In this document: positions 7,921 through 16,456 of the stretch, piece after piece | How positions within the stretch are numbered: the first letter of the stretch is position 1 | Layout of the letters: each line of letters opens with the position of its first letter | Assembly (NCBI RefSeq): GCF_014205155.1 | Contig: NZ_JACHMX010000001.1 | Location: 4,588,001-4,652,000, forward strand | Reading direction: 5' to 3' | Source: Amycolatopsis umgeniensis | Lineage (GTDB): Bacteria; Actinomycetota; Actinomycetes; Mycobacteriales; Pseudonocardiaceae | Length of the DNA: 64,000 bases | Program-made: the position numbers and the translations under genes | The notes under the pieces: model-generated | What the model saw: the letters and a program-made list of their open reading frames with translations, nothing else | The model's database searches: none | What the model was told of the DNA's origin: nothing

Positions 7921-9696
7921 TTACGGGCTAACGGCACCGTCAATGGCCGCCCAGACCCGGTGCGGGTCGAGGTCCATCGGCCGTGAGTCCGGATCCGGCC
8001 GCAGCCGGCGCAGCAAAACCTGCTGCACCAGCGTCGTCGGCCGAGAGGCGGCGGCGACCCGCCGCCAGAACAGGTGGTCCTCCAGGCCCTCGAACAGGAC
8101 CTCGGAGCTCCATCCGCCGAACTCGTCGACCAGCGACCGCCGCACCAGATACCCGCTGCCCAGGTACGGCAGCGTCCTCAGCCGCCGCTCCTCCGGCGGC
8201 AGCGCGCCGACCAGGCCGTCCACCGGATCCGCGACCGGGCAGTGCACGACGTCGGCATCCTCCGAAGCGGCCAGCAAACGCTCCAGCAGGAATTCCGAAG
8301 CGCGCATCCCGCCGTCGAGCACCAGCAGCCACGACGCCGTCGAACGCTCCAGCAGGGAGTTCCGCGTGAGCCCTCGGCCGAGCGGGGTGTCGTGCAGCAG
8401 GACGTCGTACGGGCGCGGCCGCGGCCACGGGTGCACGCCGTCCTCGCCGACGAGCACCTTCCCCGGCCGCACGCTGCCGGTGAGCAGGTCGTTCGCCAGA
8501 TCGTCCGGGTCGACCTCGCCGGTCCGGCGCACGATCAGCACGTCGACGTCGGCGTTGCCCGGCGACGAGGCCGCCGCGGGCTCCCAGCGCCGGGTGGCGA
8601 CCCGTCGCGCACCCGCCGCGCGCTGCGCGATCCGTGCCGACAACGCCGTCCCGCGTGCCGAAGCCGGGCCACCGGTGGACCGGTCGCCCGCGAACCGCGC
8701 GTCGAACGACGGGGTGTCGACGGCGAGCGCGTTCTCCGGGTTCCGCAGGCTCGTCGCCAGTGCTCGCGCCGGGGCGAGATCCGCGGCCGGCGCCGAACCC
8801 AGCGAAGACGCCAGGTCGATCAGCCGTCGCGCGGACGACGTCATGTCGAGCGACTTCACGAAACCGTAGGCGGCCGAACGCAGGTGCCGTTCCCGTTCGG
8901 GTTCGTCGGCCAGCGCGGCGACGACCGAACCCAGCGCCTCCGGCCTGGCCAGCACCAGATGCTCGCCGGGGACCAGCGGCTCGACTTCGGAGGAGGTCTC
9001 GCTGACCACCACGCAGCCGTTGGTCATCGCTTCGAGCGTCCGCACCCATTCCAGGGTCTGCTTCTGCTCGCGGTGCAGGTTCAGCAGGAACCGGGACCGT
9101 GCGAGATGCTCGAACTTCGCCTTGCCCGGCAGGAAGTCGACGCGGGCGGTGGTCATCGGCTCGTGCGGCGGGGTCAGCAGCCGCGTCCGCAGCCCGGCGA
9201 GATCCCGCGCGTACGAGCCGAGCAAGACCGAACGCCGCCGTTCGGCCGTGCCGAGGTAGGTGACGTCGAGGTCGCGCGGACGGTCGAGATCGCCGCCCCA
9301 CAGGTCCCACAGCGGGCTGTAGCCGAGCTGGAAATGCTCGACGCCGATCCCGCGCCGCCGCAGTTCGGCGGTCGAATCCTGGTTGATGTCGACGGCGCCG
9401 CCCAGGATGGAGAGCAGTTCCGCGTTGCGCTCGAAGGTCGCCGTCCCGGGATGCTCCACGCAGAACCCGATGGTGCGACGGCACTGTTCGGCGGTGGGGA
9501 AGTCGGCGTCCGGGGCGGTCACGAAATATTCGTGGGGGACCACGACGTACACCGTGTCGCCCCCGGCCTCGGGGTACTTGCCGATCGCTGTCCTGGCCTT
9601 GCCGCCCGCGGTGCGCACGGCGTCGGCGACCACCTCCAGGAGCTCCTCCATGAAGGCGGAACCGCCCTCGGCGGAGACGAAGCAGAGTTCGGTCAC
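7921..9696 (-). CDS. Two-domain glycosyltransferase
   Basis: A 591-residue protein from GTG 9696. Residues about 1-300 resemble GT4/GT-B spore-maturation-like transferases (CgeB type): FLPGKAKFEHLARSRFLLNL followed by LEAMTNGCVVVSET, the nucleotide-sugar site region. Residues about 380-591 resemble a GT2/GT-A domain (DVDVLIVRR..., LLVLDGGMRASEFL, YLGSGYLVRRSLVDEFGGWS), though the classical DxD is not clear. Its start overlaps the coiled-coil gene stop as GTGA, the last gene of the operon. Probable role: transfer of sugars onto a surface polysaccharide or glycoprotein; the acceptor is unknown. Confidence 0.8.
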   Translation of the reverse strand: MTELCFVSAEGGSAFMEELLEVVADAVRTAGGKARTAIGKYPEAGGDTVYVVVPHEYFVTAPDADFPTAEQCRRTIGFCVEHPGTATFERNAELLSILGGAVDINQDSTAELRRRGIGVEHFQLGYSPLWDLWGGDLDRPRDLDVTYLGTAERRRSVLLGSYARDLAGLRTRLLTPPHEPMTTARVDFLPGKAKFEHLARSRFLLNLHREQKQTLEWVRTLEAMTNGCVVVSETSSEVEPLVPGEHLVLARPEALGSVVAALADEPERERHLRSAAYGFVKSLDMTSSARRLIDLASSLGSAPAADLAPARALATSLRNPENALAVDTPSFDARFAGDRSTGGPASARGTALSARIAQRAAGARRVATRRWEPAAASSPGNADVDVLIVRRTGEVDPDDLANDLLTGSVRPGKVLVGEDGVHPWPRPRPYDVLLHDTPLGRGLTRNSLLERSTASWLLVLDGGMRASEFLLERLLAASEDADVVHCPVADPVDGLVGALPPEERRLRTLPYLGSGYLVRRSLVDEFGGWSSEVLFEGLEDHLFWRRVAAASRPTTLVQQVLLRRLRPDPDSRPMDLDPHRVWAAIDGAVSP

Positions 9697-10232
9697 GGCC
9701 GGTCCATCTTCTTCCGCACGACCCGCAGCGGCGCGGTGACCCGCCAGCTGACGGTGCGGCGCGTGGCGTCGAGTTCGCGGGCCATCTCGGCGGCGAGACG
9801 TTCGGCGTTGAGCAGGCGCTGACGGTCGGCCGACGGCTCGCCGCCGGGCAGGATGTCCGCGTCGACGACGCCCGCCGAAACCACCAGTTCGGCGTCGAGC
9901 AGCGCGAGCCGCAGCTTGTCCCGCTCTTCGCGGCAGGTCTTCAGCTCCGCGCGCAGCGAGTCACGCTGCTGGTGGGCGAGCAGGACCTCGGACTCGAGCG
10001 CCCGCAGACGCGCCTTGGCGACGTCGAGTTCTTCCTGCTGCGAAGAGAGCTTCTGGTTCACCTCGGCGGACTCGCCTTCGTTCGGCGCGGCGGCGGTGGC
10101 CTCGCGCAGCTCGTGCTCGGTGTCGGCCAGTTTCGCCTTCAGCCGGTCCTGCTCGGCGGTGAAAACCTGCCGCTCGGCCCGGAGCCGGGTCAGCTCGGCC
10201 TGGACACGGCCGGGAATGTCGGTGTCAGACAT
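9693..10232 (-). CDS. Coiled-coil protein of the glycosylation operon
   Basis: A 179-residue protein from ATG 10232. Residues about 8-105 are strongly heptad-patterned coiled coil (RVQAELTRLRAERQVFTAEQ and following). The C-terminus ends SWRVTAPLRVVRKKMDRP; the W-R-x-T-A-P-L-R motif is common at the edge of polysaccharide glycosyltransferase modules and is probably membrane-proximal. It overlaps both neighbours (8 nt with the GT4 gene, 4 nt with the two-domain GT). It may act as scaffold or length ruler for the two transferases; this is inference from coiled coil and context. Confidence 0.75.
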   Translation of the reverse strand: MSDTDIPGRVQAELTRLRAERQVFTAEQDRLKAKLADTEHELREATAAAPNEGESAEVNQKLSSQQEELDVAKARLRALESEVLLAHQQRDSLRAELKTCREERDKLRLALLDAELVVSAGVVDADILPGGEPSADRQRLLNAERLAAEMARELDATRRTVSWRVTAPLRVVRKKMDRP

Positions 10233-12126
10233 GAACGCCCCCACTCAGTTCGGTCAGGATTTCGGAGTACTCGCGCGCGTAGCCCGCCGGGTCGAGCCAC
10301 GGCAGCAGCTTCTCGTGCGCGGCCTTCGCCATCTCACGGCGGCGCGTGGCCGACGTGCCCAGCGCCCGCAGCAAGGCCGCTGTCAGCGCGTCGACGTCGT
10401 TGGTCTCGAACAGCCAGCCCGTCTCGCCGTCGACGATCATCTCCCGCGCGCCGAACACGTCGGTCGCCGCGACCGGGATGCCACAGCAGACGGCTTCGAG
10501 GATCGACCGCGGCAGCGACTCGATGTCCGAGCTGTTCACGAAGATGTCCGCGGCCTGCAGCCAGCGCAGCGGATCCGGCTGGATCGGCACCAGGCTGACC
10601 GACTTCTCCAGCCCGGCGCGCTCGACGGACTCCTCCATCGCCAGCCCGTACGGCGACGGGTGCAGGCCGACGACGGAAAGCTTCGCCTCGGGGTGGATCT
10701 TGTGGATCCGCTCCATCGCCGAGATCAGCGGCGCCTGCCCCTTGCGGGATTCCGCGATGCCGATGTTGACCAGCACGATGTCGTCCGGCGAGTAGCCGAG
10801 CATGTTCCGCGCCTGCTGCCGGGTTTCCGATCGCGTCCGGCCGCCGAACTTGTGCATCGGCGTGCCGTAGCGGACCGTCCGGCAGCGTTCCGGCTTGCTG
10901 TACGGGAGGAACATCTCGCGCGTCGCGTCCGCGACGAACAGCAGCCTGTCGACCTCGGCGAGCGTGCTCTGCCAGCGCTGCCAAACCGCGGCGGGCGGCT
11001 TCACCGGGCCCCAGTTCTGATACGCGAACGCGGGCAGCGAGAAGCTCTCGTGGATGACCCACGCCGTCGGCATCCCGGCGCGCTTCGCCGCGTCCGCGCC
11101 GACGAAGCCGCCGAGAGTGTTGACGAGCGCGACGCCCGCTCCGGAGCACTTCGCGAAGCGCGCCAGCTCGGCGACGTGACCTTCGTAGGCGGGCACCGTC
11201 TGGTTGCGGTAGTGCGTCGTGACGTGGACGGGGATGCCGAGTTCGTGGCAGTCCGCGCGCAGCGGGCCGTCGGTTTCGCTGACCAGGCTGACCTGCCAGC
11301 CGTGGTCGGTCACCATCCGGCTCAGCAGTTCCTGCAGCCACAGCTGCCCGCCGCCGACGCCGAGGCTGTGCGTGAACACCAGCACGTGCTTCGGATCGGT
11401 CGGGATGTTCACGCGTGCCATCGCACGGGCGGTGTCACCGGCCAGCTCGTCGGCGAGTTCGGCGTCGTCCGGGTCCGCGACGGGGTTGCGAAGCGTGAAG
11501 GTGCGCTTCGCCGACACGACCTCGCCGACGCCTTCGGTGCGGTACCGGACGCGAAGCGACAGCGTCCGCTCTTCGCCGTACGGGAGGTCGACGGGCACCC
11601 ACGCCTCGAAGCCGCTCACCGCGGCGTCGTCGAATCCGGGGAATTCCTTGGGCACGTCCTTACGCGGCAGGCGGGTGCGCGCGCTGACCGTGCCGCCACC
11701 CTCGACCATGACCTCGATCAGGCTCGGCGCACGACCCTGCAACATGGCCCACCCCGTCACGTAGACGACGTGCCCTTCGGTGACTTTGCCCTGTTTCGGC
11801 GCTTCGAGTTCGCCCAGCCACAGCGGTTCTTCACCCGGCAGCGTTCCGACGTGGACGGTCGCCTGGTTCAGCACGCGCTCGTCCGGTCCGGTGACGACGA
11901 CGTCCTGGGTACCCGCGGGAACCCAGGTGGCCGGGACGGCACGCCAGCCGAAGGTGCCTTCGGGCGCGCCCGGGCACGGCTCGGGGAACAGGTTCGCTTC
12001 GACGTCCGCGATGGTCACGGACATCTCGTCGATCCGGCTGATGCCGGTCGTCCAGCCCCGGAGCTCGAACAGGTGCCCGACCGGCCGGTCCGGGGTCAGG
12101 ATTCCGGCGGTATGCAGGCTCGTCAT
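10225..12126 (-). CDS. Family 4 glycosyltransferase with N-terminal beta domain
   Basis: A 633-residue protein from ATG 12126. Residues about 1-225 are beta-rich with no catalytic motif (an accessory, perhaps carbohydrate-binding domain). From about 235 the GT-B fold begins: VLVFTHSLGVGGGQLWLQEL is the donor-loop glycine motif. The C-terminal lobe shows GIAESRKGQAPLISAMERI, ADIFVNSSDIESLPRSILEA (the E-x7-E type signature) and CGIPVAATDVFGAREMIVDG. Retaining sugar transfer from a nucleotide sugar is expected. It overlaps the methyltransferase gene upstream and the coiled-coil gene downstream. Confidence 0.88.
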   Translation of the reverse strand: MTSLHTAGILTPDRPVGHLFELRGWTTGISRIDEMSVTIADVEANLFPEPCPGAPEGTFGWRAVPATWVPAGTQDVVVTGPDERVLNQATVHVGTLPGEEPLWLGELEAPKQGKVTEGHVVYVTGWAMLQGRAPSLIEVMVEGGGTVSARTRLPRKDVPKEFPGFDDAAVSGFEAWVPVDLPYGEERTLSLRVRYRTEGVGEVVSAKRTFTLRNPVADPDDAELADELAGDTARAMARVNIPTDPKHVLVFTHSLGVGGGQLWLQELLSRMVTDHGWQVSLVSETDGPLRADCHELGIPVHVTTHYRNQTVPAYEGHVAELARFAKCSGAGVALVNTLGGFVGADAAKRAGMPTAWVIHESFSLPAFAYQNWGPVKPPAAVWQRWQSTLAEVDRLLFVADATREMFLPYSKPERCRTVRYGTPMHKFGGRTRSETRQQARNMLGYSPDDIVLVNIGIAESRKGQAPLISAMERIHKIHPEAKLSVVGLHPSPYGLAMEESVERAGLEKSVSLVPIQPDPLRWLQAADIFVNSSDIESLPRSILEAVCCGIPVAATDVFGAREMIVDGETGWLFETNDVDALTAALLRALGTSATRRREMAKAAHEKLLPWLDPAGYAREYSEILTELSGGVHV

Positions 12127-13466
12127 CGCTTCGCTACCTCGTCTTCGTTCGCCGCCACACCGGCGCCGACCTTCGTTGAACGGTACCTGTGGACGGTTCT
12201 CGCCAGGCGCTTTCGCCAAATCCCGTCGATGGACGCGCGCACCTCGTCCGTGCCGTGCGCGGTGCCGCACGAGCCGATCGCCGAGAAGGCGACCTCGCGT
12301 GCCATCGCACTGTCCACAAAGGAGGGATGAAGGCCGATCAGCACCCCGAGCCAGCCCGCCAGATCGCGTACCGTGCCGCCTTCGGCCGCCGCGGACCAGC
12401 AGGCGTCGGCGAGTTTGTCGGCCAGCACGAGCACTCCGCGCTCGACCACTTCGGACACCCCGGCGCCCGCGTTCCGCCACTCGAGGTCGATCGGGCGCAA
12501 CGTCGCGCCGTCGACGAGGACGTTGTGCGGCACCAGATCCCACAGCGCCTCGACCCCGCTCGCGGCCTCCGAGCGGACCAGGTCCCGCCAGCCGGTGAGC
12601 AGCTCCGCGACTCGCTCCGGCTCGTCGAGCAGGACCTCGACCATCGTCGGAGCGTCGTACACCTTGTCCGCGCACGGTCCGACCGAGATCCCGGCGACCG
12701 GCGGCGACGGGACAAGCGGCGCGCGGCGGACCTCGGCACCCTCCCCGGTGCGCACGACGTCCGCGCGGGTGCAGGCGAACGCGGCGCGCTCGGCGGTGTT
12801 GAAGTAGGTCGCGAGCCGGTACGCGGGCCAGAGCGAAGCGGCGCCGGGGCCGGACAGCAGGGCGAGACCGTTCGCGGGACCGCCGCTGATCGCGGCGGAA
12901 AGGCGGGGCAGTTCGGTGTCGATCTGCGCGCCGCGAACCGCGCGGGCGACCTCGTGACCGGGGGAGCAGAGCAGCTCACGCTGCACTTCGAGACCGGCCG
13001 CCGCGAGCGTCCTGACGACACCGCGCGAAGACGTCAGCACCACGACGGCACCCGTCGGGGACAGCCGCTCGCGAACCCAGTCCAGCAGATTCCGCGTCGC
13101 GTACGGCTGCTGGACGACGACGAAGTCGTAAGTCTCGATGACCAGCCGATCGTGCACCGTCACGGTGCCGAGGTCGCGGGTGCGGAACCGCACCGCGGCG
13201 GCGCGGACCGGGTCGGCCTCGACGGCGTGCACCGTCGCCGAGACCTCGCCCAGGTACCGCGTCAAAGCGCCGAAACCGGCACCCACTTCGAGAACCCTCG
13301 CCGCTTTCGGCAGCACGAGCGCCCGGAGGACGTTCGCGGCGCCGTGGTCGAGCGCGACGCGCTCGGTGGCGTCCCATCCGGCGAAGTGCAGTTCGTCGGA
13401 CAGCGAGCCGGTGTCCTCGGCGAGGGAGAGCAGAGTCGTGAGCAACCGTGCCTTCTCGGCGGTCAT
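12123..13466 (-). CDS. SAM methyltransferase fused to kinase-fold-like domain
   Basis: A 447-residue protein from ATG 13466. Residues about 30-165 form a class I SAM methyltransferase: motif I is RVLEVGAGFGALTRYLGEV, followed by VHAVEADPVRAAAVR. The C-terminal half carries WDLVPHNVLVDGATLRPIDL then EWR, which resembles the catalytic loop (D-x4-N) and metal site of aminoglycoside-phosphotransferase/choline-kinase folds, without an obvious ATP-binding N-lobe. The ATGA overlap with the GT4 gene shows coupling. Likely it modifies a sugar chain, for example capping, but the substrate is unknown. Confidence 0.8.
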   Translation of the reverse strand: MTAEKARLLTTLLSLAEDTGSLSDELHFAGWDATERVALDHGAANVLRALVLPKAARVLEVGAGFGALTRYLGEVSATVHAVEADPVRAAAVRFRTRDLGTVTVHDRLVIETYDFVVVQQPYATRNLLDWVRERLSPTGAVVVLTSSRGVVRTLAAAGLEVQRELLCSPGHEVARAVRGAQIDTELPRLSAAISGGPANGLALLSGPGAASLWPAYRLATYFNTAERAAFACTRADVVRTGEGAEVRRAPLVPSPPVAGISVGPCADKVYDAPTMVEVLLDEPERVAELLTGWRDLVRSEAASGVEALWDLVPHNVLVDGATLRPIDLEWRNAGAGVSEVVERGVLVLADKLADACWSAAAEGGTVRDLAGWLGVLIGLHPSFVDSAMAREVAFSAIGSCGTAHGTDEVRASIDGIWRKRLARTVHRYRSTKVGAGVAANEDEVAKR

Positions 13467-13470
13467 CGAC

Positions 13471-14808
13471 TCAGCTGGTGACGGCGTAGTTTTCCAGCGT
13501 CTTCTTCACCGCACGCTGGTACGTGCCGCTCAACGCCTTCTCGCCGTCTTCCCCGCCCAGCGGATCCTGCAGGATGTCGACGCGCACGATGTTGTTGCCG
13601 CTGATCCAGGTGCCGCGGTAAACGCCCTTGTCACCGTCGATCTTCTTCTGGAAGTTCAGCTTCGGCGGCATCCCCGGCAGCGGCTCGGTGATCTGCACGA
13701 ATCCGTTGCTCGTCTGGTACTGGCGCAACTGCTTGACCAGGTCGGCGGCGGCACCGGGGTTGCTCAGCGGGATGACGGTGACCGAGATCTTGGCAGGCTG
13801 CGGCCCCGTCTCGTCCGGCTGCTTCTGCGAGCCGCGGTACGCGACCTGCTTCACGCCGGCGGCGATGACGAGGTCGGTCTCGCCCTTCTCCAGACCGGCG
13901 AGCTGCGTGAGCTGGGCCGCGGGGATCGCGCCGCTCTTCGAGTCTTCTTCGCCGGACTGCTCCGGGATCTTCTCGAACAGCAGCTCTTCGGGCGTCTTCG
14001 GCTTGGCCGACGACGTCGGGGGCGCGGCCTGCGACTGGCTCGGCTGCGGCTGGGCCGTCGGGTCCACCGGATCGTCACCGCCGCCCTTGAAGGCGAAGTA
14101 ACCGCCGACACCCAGCCCGGCGAGCACCAGGACGGCCACGACGGCGATGATCGCGATCTTGCCGCCCTTGCCCTTGGGCTTGTCTTCGAACAGCTCGGGG
14201 CCCTGCTTGACCCACTCGGTGCTGCCGACCGGCGAGATCGGCGGGAAGTCCGAACCACCCCACGGCGGGCTGGCGTCGTTGTCGGTCCAGCCCTGTTGCT
14301 GCGGCTGCTGGTAACCGTGCTGCTGGTGCTGCTGCTGGGGGAAACCGCCCGCGGGCGAGGCCTGGCCCTGCTGGGGGAAGCCGCCGGCCGGGGACGCCTG
14401 GCCCTGCTGCGGGAAACCGCCTGCCGGCGACGCCATCGGCGGCACGACCTGGGTGCGGTTCGGATCGGCCTGCTGCTGCTGCCAGTTCGAGACGACCTGG
14501 GTGCGCTCGCCCTCACCGCTCTGCGGGGGCTGGCTCACCGGCGCGATGATCTGGGTCGAATCGGCGCTGTTGGGCTGGCCGGACTGCTGCTGCGGCGCCT
14601 GCTGTTGCGGCGGCGGCGCGACAGGCTGCTGCTGCTGGAAAGGCTGCTGCGGCTGGTGGCCGGGCTGCTGGACCTGCTGCTGAGCCGGGTCGCCGTACGC
14701 GACCGCCGAGGACAGCACCTGGTCACGGCGAAGCCGGTAATCGTCCGCGGAGAGCCGTCCCGATGCGAGCTCCTCGTCCAGATTGCGCAGCTCTTCCTGC
14801 CAGGACAC
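13471..14808 (-). CDS. Membrane protein with SHOCT-like N-terminus and Gln/Pro-rich linker
   Basis: A 445-residue protein. The first 30 residues (SWQEELRNLDEELASGRLSA) follow the SHOCT pattern of leucines, a Gly-x-hydrophobic turn and an acidic helix, but at the N-terminus. A long Gln/Pro/Gly-rich linker (about 40-180) includes three tandem copies of GGFPQQGQASPA. A single membrane helix, IAIIAVVAVLVLAGLGVGGY, is at about 210-235, and an outside domain follows after a Pro/Thr linker. Two adjacent GTGs (14811, 14808) could start it; 14808 aligns with its paralogue at 16120. It ends 4 nt before the methyltransferase gene, so it probably heads that operon. Confidence 0.75.
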   Translation of the reverse strand: MSWQEELRNLDEELASGRLSADDYRLRRDQVLSSAVAYGDPAQQQVQQPGHQPQQPFQQQQPVAPPPQQQAPQQQSGQPNSADSTQIIAPVSQPPQSGEGERTQVVSNWQQQQADPNRTQVVPPMASPAGGFPQQGQASPAGGFPQQGQASPAGGFPQQQHQQHGYQQPQQQGWTDNDASPPWGGSDFPPISPVGSTEWVKQGPELFEDKPKGKGGKIAIIAVVAVLVLAGLGVGGYFAFKGGGDDPVDPTAQPQPSQSQAAPPTSSAKPKTPEELLFEKIPEQSGEEDSKSGAIPAAQLTQLAGLEKGETDLVIAAGVKQVAYRGSQKQPDETGPQPAKISVTVIPLSNPGAAADLVKQLRQYQTSNGFVQITEPLPGMPPKLNFQKKIDGDKGVYRGTWISGNNIVRVDILQDPLGGEDGEKALSGTYQRAVKKTLENYAVTS

Positions 14809-14953
14809 CACCGGCCCCCTTATCCGATTCCGGCGGGAGCCCCGCTCCCGGCCTTCGCGATACCACCACTGCGGTGACCTCGCACATTCTGCACTGCCCG
14901 GACTCGGTCCGCCCTCGCGGGTCTAATCGTGATCTCCTCGCGACCTGCGCTTC

Positions 14954-16120
14954 TCAACCGGTCGGGAGAACAGTGTCCAAGGAGGTCAGAGTCTGCTCCA
15001 GACGAGTGTCGAGCGCCTTCGGATCGCCGCCGAGCGGCTGCGACACCCAGGTCGTCACGGCCATCGTCCCGGAGACATAGCCGAAGCCGCTGAGCTGGCC
15101 GTTCTTGTTCGCGCCGACGAGGGCGAGCCGGTCGCCGACGCGCTGCTCGCGCAGTCCGGCGTTGAGCGAGTTCTCGCGGAAGTACTTGACGATCGCGGTG
15201 GCGTCCTTGACGTCGTTCGCCGGGATCACCAGAACGAGATAGCCGTTCGTACCCTCGCTCGAACCCTTGTGGGTGATCGACGCGACATTCTTCGAGGCGA
15301 GGTAGTCGCCCGCGGCCCGCGAGTAGAGGTTGAGCTCCACGCCCTTCGCGACCGACATCGTCGAGTTGTCCTTCGACGGTGTTCCGGGCAGCGCGGGCAG
15401 CCTGTCCTCCAACGGCGTCTGGGTGCTGTTGGGCTGGCCCGACGGCGTGAGCCCGTCCGGCGGCTGGGCGATGCTCGGCGTGGGAGGCCGGTCGGCGACG
15501 TTCGAGGACGGCGACGAGCCCAGCCACAACGTTCCGCCGATGATCAGCGCCAGCACGACCAGCACTCCGGCGCCGATGAACAGCCAAGTCGGCTTGCGCT
15601 TGCCGACGACCGCGTAGTCGTCGGCCGGAGCTTGGTGCCGCGGCCCGGGTTCGGGGGCCAGCGGCGGGAGCGGATGGTTCAGCCTGCTGGTCGACGGTTT
15701 GTCCTTGACCGGAGGCGGCTCGGCGCGCAGGTACACCGTCGGATTGATGTCGGCGGGCGAAGGCGCGGTGGTCTTGTGGTCCGCGATGCGAGGGACGACG
15801 GGCTTCCGCTGCTTGGGCTTCTCGGCGATGAAGGGCTGGGTGCGCTGTTCCGGCGGCGGAGGCACGTACGCCTGCTGAGGCTGTTGATACGGCGGGGGCT
15901 GCGGAACCGTGACCGTGGGCAACTCGACCGGCCGCGCGGCGGGATTGGCGCTGTGCCATTCCCCGCCCGGGCGTCGCAGCGGTGAGGGGACCGGTGACGG
16001 CATCGTCCCGCCGGAGGCCTCCGCCAGCAGTTCGTCGCGCTTCCTGCGGTGTTCGGCGTGCCCGATGCGACCCGCGGCCAGCTCGACGTCCAGCTGTCGA
16101 AGCTCGTCCTGCCAGCTCAT
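14954..16120 (-). CDS. Membrane protein paralogous to its downstream neighbour
   Basis: A 388-residue protein from ATG 16120 with the same architecture as the next gene: SHOCT-like start (SWQDELRQLDVELAAGRIGH), Pro-rich cytoplasmic linker, one membrane helix (LFIGAGVLVVLALIIGGTLW, about 185-205), Pro/Ser linker and an outside domain ending in LEQTLTSLDTVLPTG. Both outside domains share the pattern of a V-L-V-I-P-A/V-I-P-L strand and an A-x-IVK/LVKQLR-x-Y/F helix, so they are likely distant duplicates. Function unknown; possibly envelope sensing for the glycosylation operon 146 bp downstream. Confidence 0.72.
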   Translation of the reverse strand: MSWQDELRQLDVELAAGRIGHAEHRRKRDELLAEASGGTMPSPVPSPLRRPGGEWHSANPAARPVELPTVTVPQPPPYQQPQQAYVPPPPEQRTQPFIAEKPKQRKPVVPRIADHKTTAPSPADINPTVYLRAEPPPVKDKPSTSRLNHPLPPLAPEPGPRHQAPADDYAVVGKRKPTWLFIGAGVLVVLALIIGGTLWLGSSPSSNVADRPPTPSIAQPPDGLTPSGQPNSTQTPLEDRLPALPGTPSKDNSTMSVAKGVELNLYSRAAGDYLASKNVASITHKGSSEGTNGYLVLVIPANDVKDATAIVKYFRENSLNAGLREQRVGDRLALVGANKNGQLSGFGYVSGTMAVTTWVSQPLGGDPKALDTRLEQTLTSLDTVLPTG

Positions 16121-16262
16121 TTAGCCCCCTGCCGCCGGGTGTGGGCAGCCAGTGTTGCATGCACCCTTATGGGTGGTTGATGTGGTCTTTCCACATTCTT
16201 GCGTCCACTCACGACCTGGTCCAGCACGGATCGTGCGCGATCTTGGAGCCCGCCGCTCGGGT

Positions 16263-16315
16263 GAGGGGTGTGTGGAAATAGGGACGTTGAGTGTCCCTAT
16301 TTCCACACACCCCTC
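16263..16315. repeat. Long perfect hairpin, repeat family B
   Basis: A 23-bp arm (16263-16285) and its exact reverse complement (16293-16315) flank the 7-nt loop GTTGAGT. The arm reads through TGTGTGGAAATAGGGAC. A second element with the same loop-closing core (GAC-GTTGRRT-GTC) is at 59150-59204. It lies between the SHOCT-like gene and the HigBA module. It is not a standard terminator, as no T-tract follows. Confidence 0.8.
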
Positions 16316-16323
16316 CAGATCCG

Positions 16324-16360
16324 GCATCACCACGCGTCTGTCCACGGTGTGATGCTCTTT
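16324..16360. repeat. 37-bp direct repeat, upstream copy
   Basis: It matches 17085-17121 at 36 of 37 positions. The downstream copy is the last codons and stop of the HigA-like antitoxin gene plus 8 bp; this copy would read I-T-T-R-L-S-T-V-stop. The two copies bracket the toxin-antitoxin module, so this looks like a remnant of a second antitoxin end or an insertion/duplication boundary. Confidence 0.85.
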
Positions 16361-16440
16361 GCGTCCACTCGCCAGGCCCTCCTTCGCGCACGATTGCGAG
16401 GGCGCAAATGGATCGCTCAAAAGTGTCTCTACCTGCGAAT

Positions 16441-16456
16441 ATAGCATCGAAGCTAT
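16441..16456. promoter_or_regulatory. Palindromic operator at the HigBA start
   Basis: ATAGCATCGAAGCTAT is a 16-bp near-perfect palindrome with one central mismatch pair. It overlaps the toxin start codon (ATG 16455). An A+T-rich -10-like stretch (GCGAATATAG) ends in it. The position fits autorepression by the antitoxin. Confidence 0.55.

Noticed and set aside
7921..16120. Secondary metabolite biosynthetic cluster
   Set aside because: There are no polyketide, NRPS, aglycone or resistance genes; the content fits surface glycosylation.
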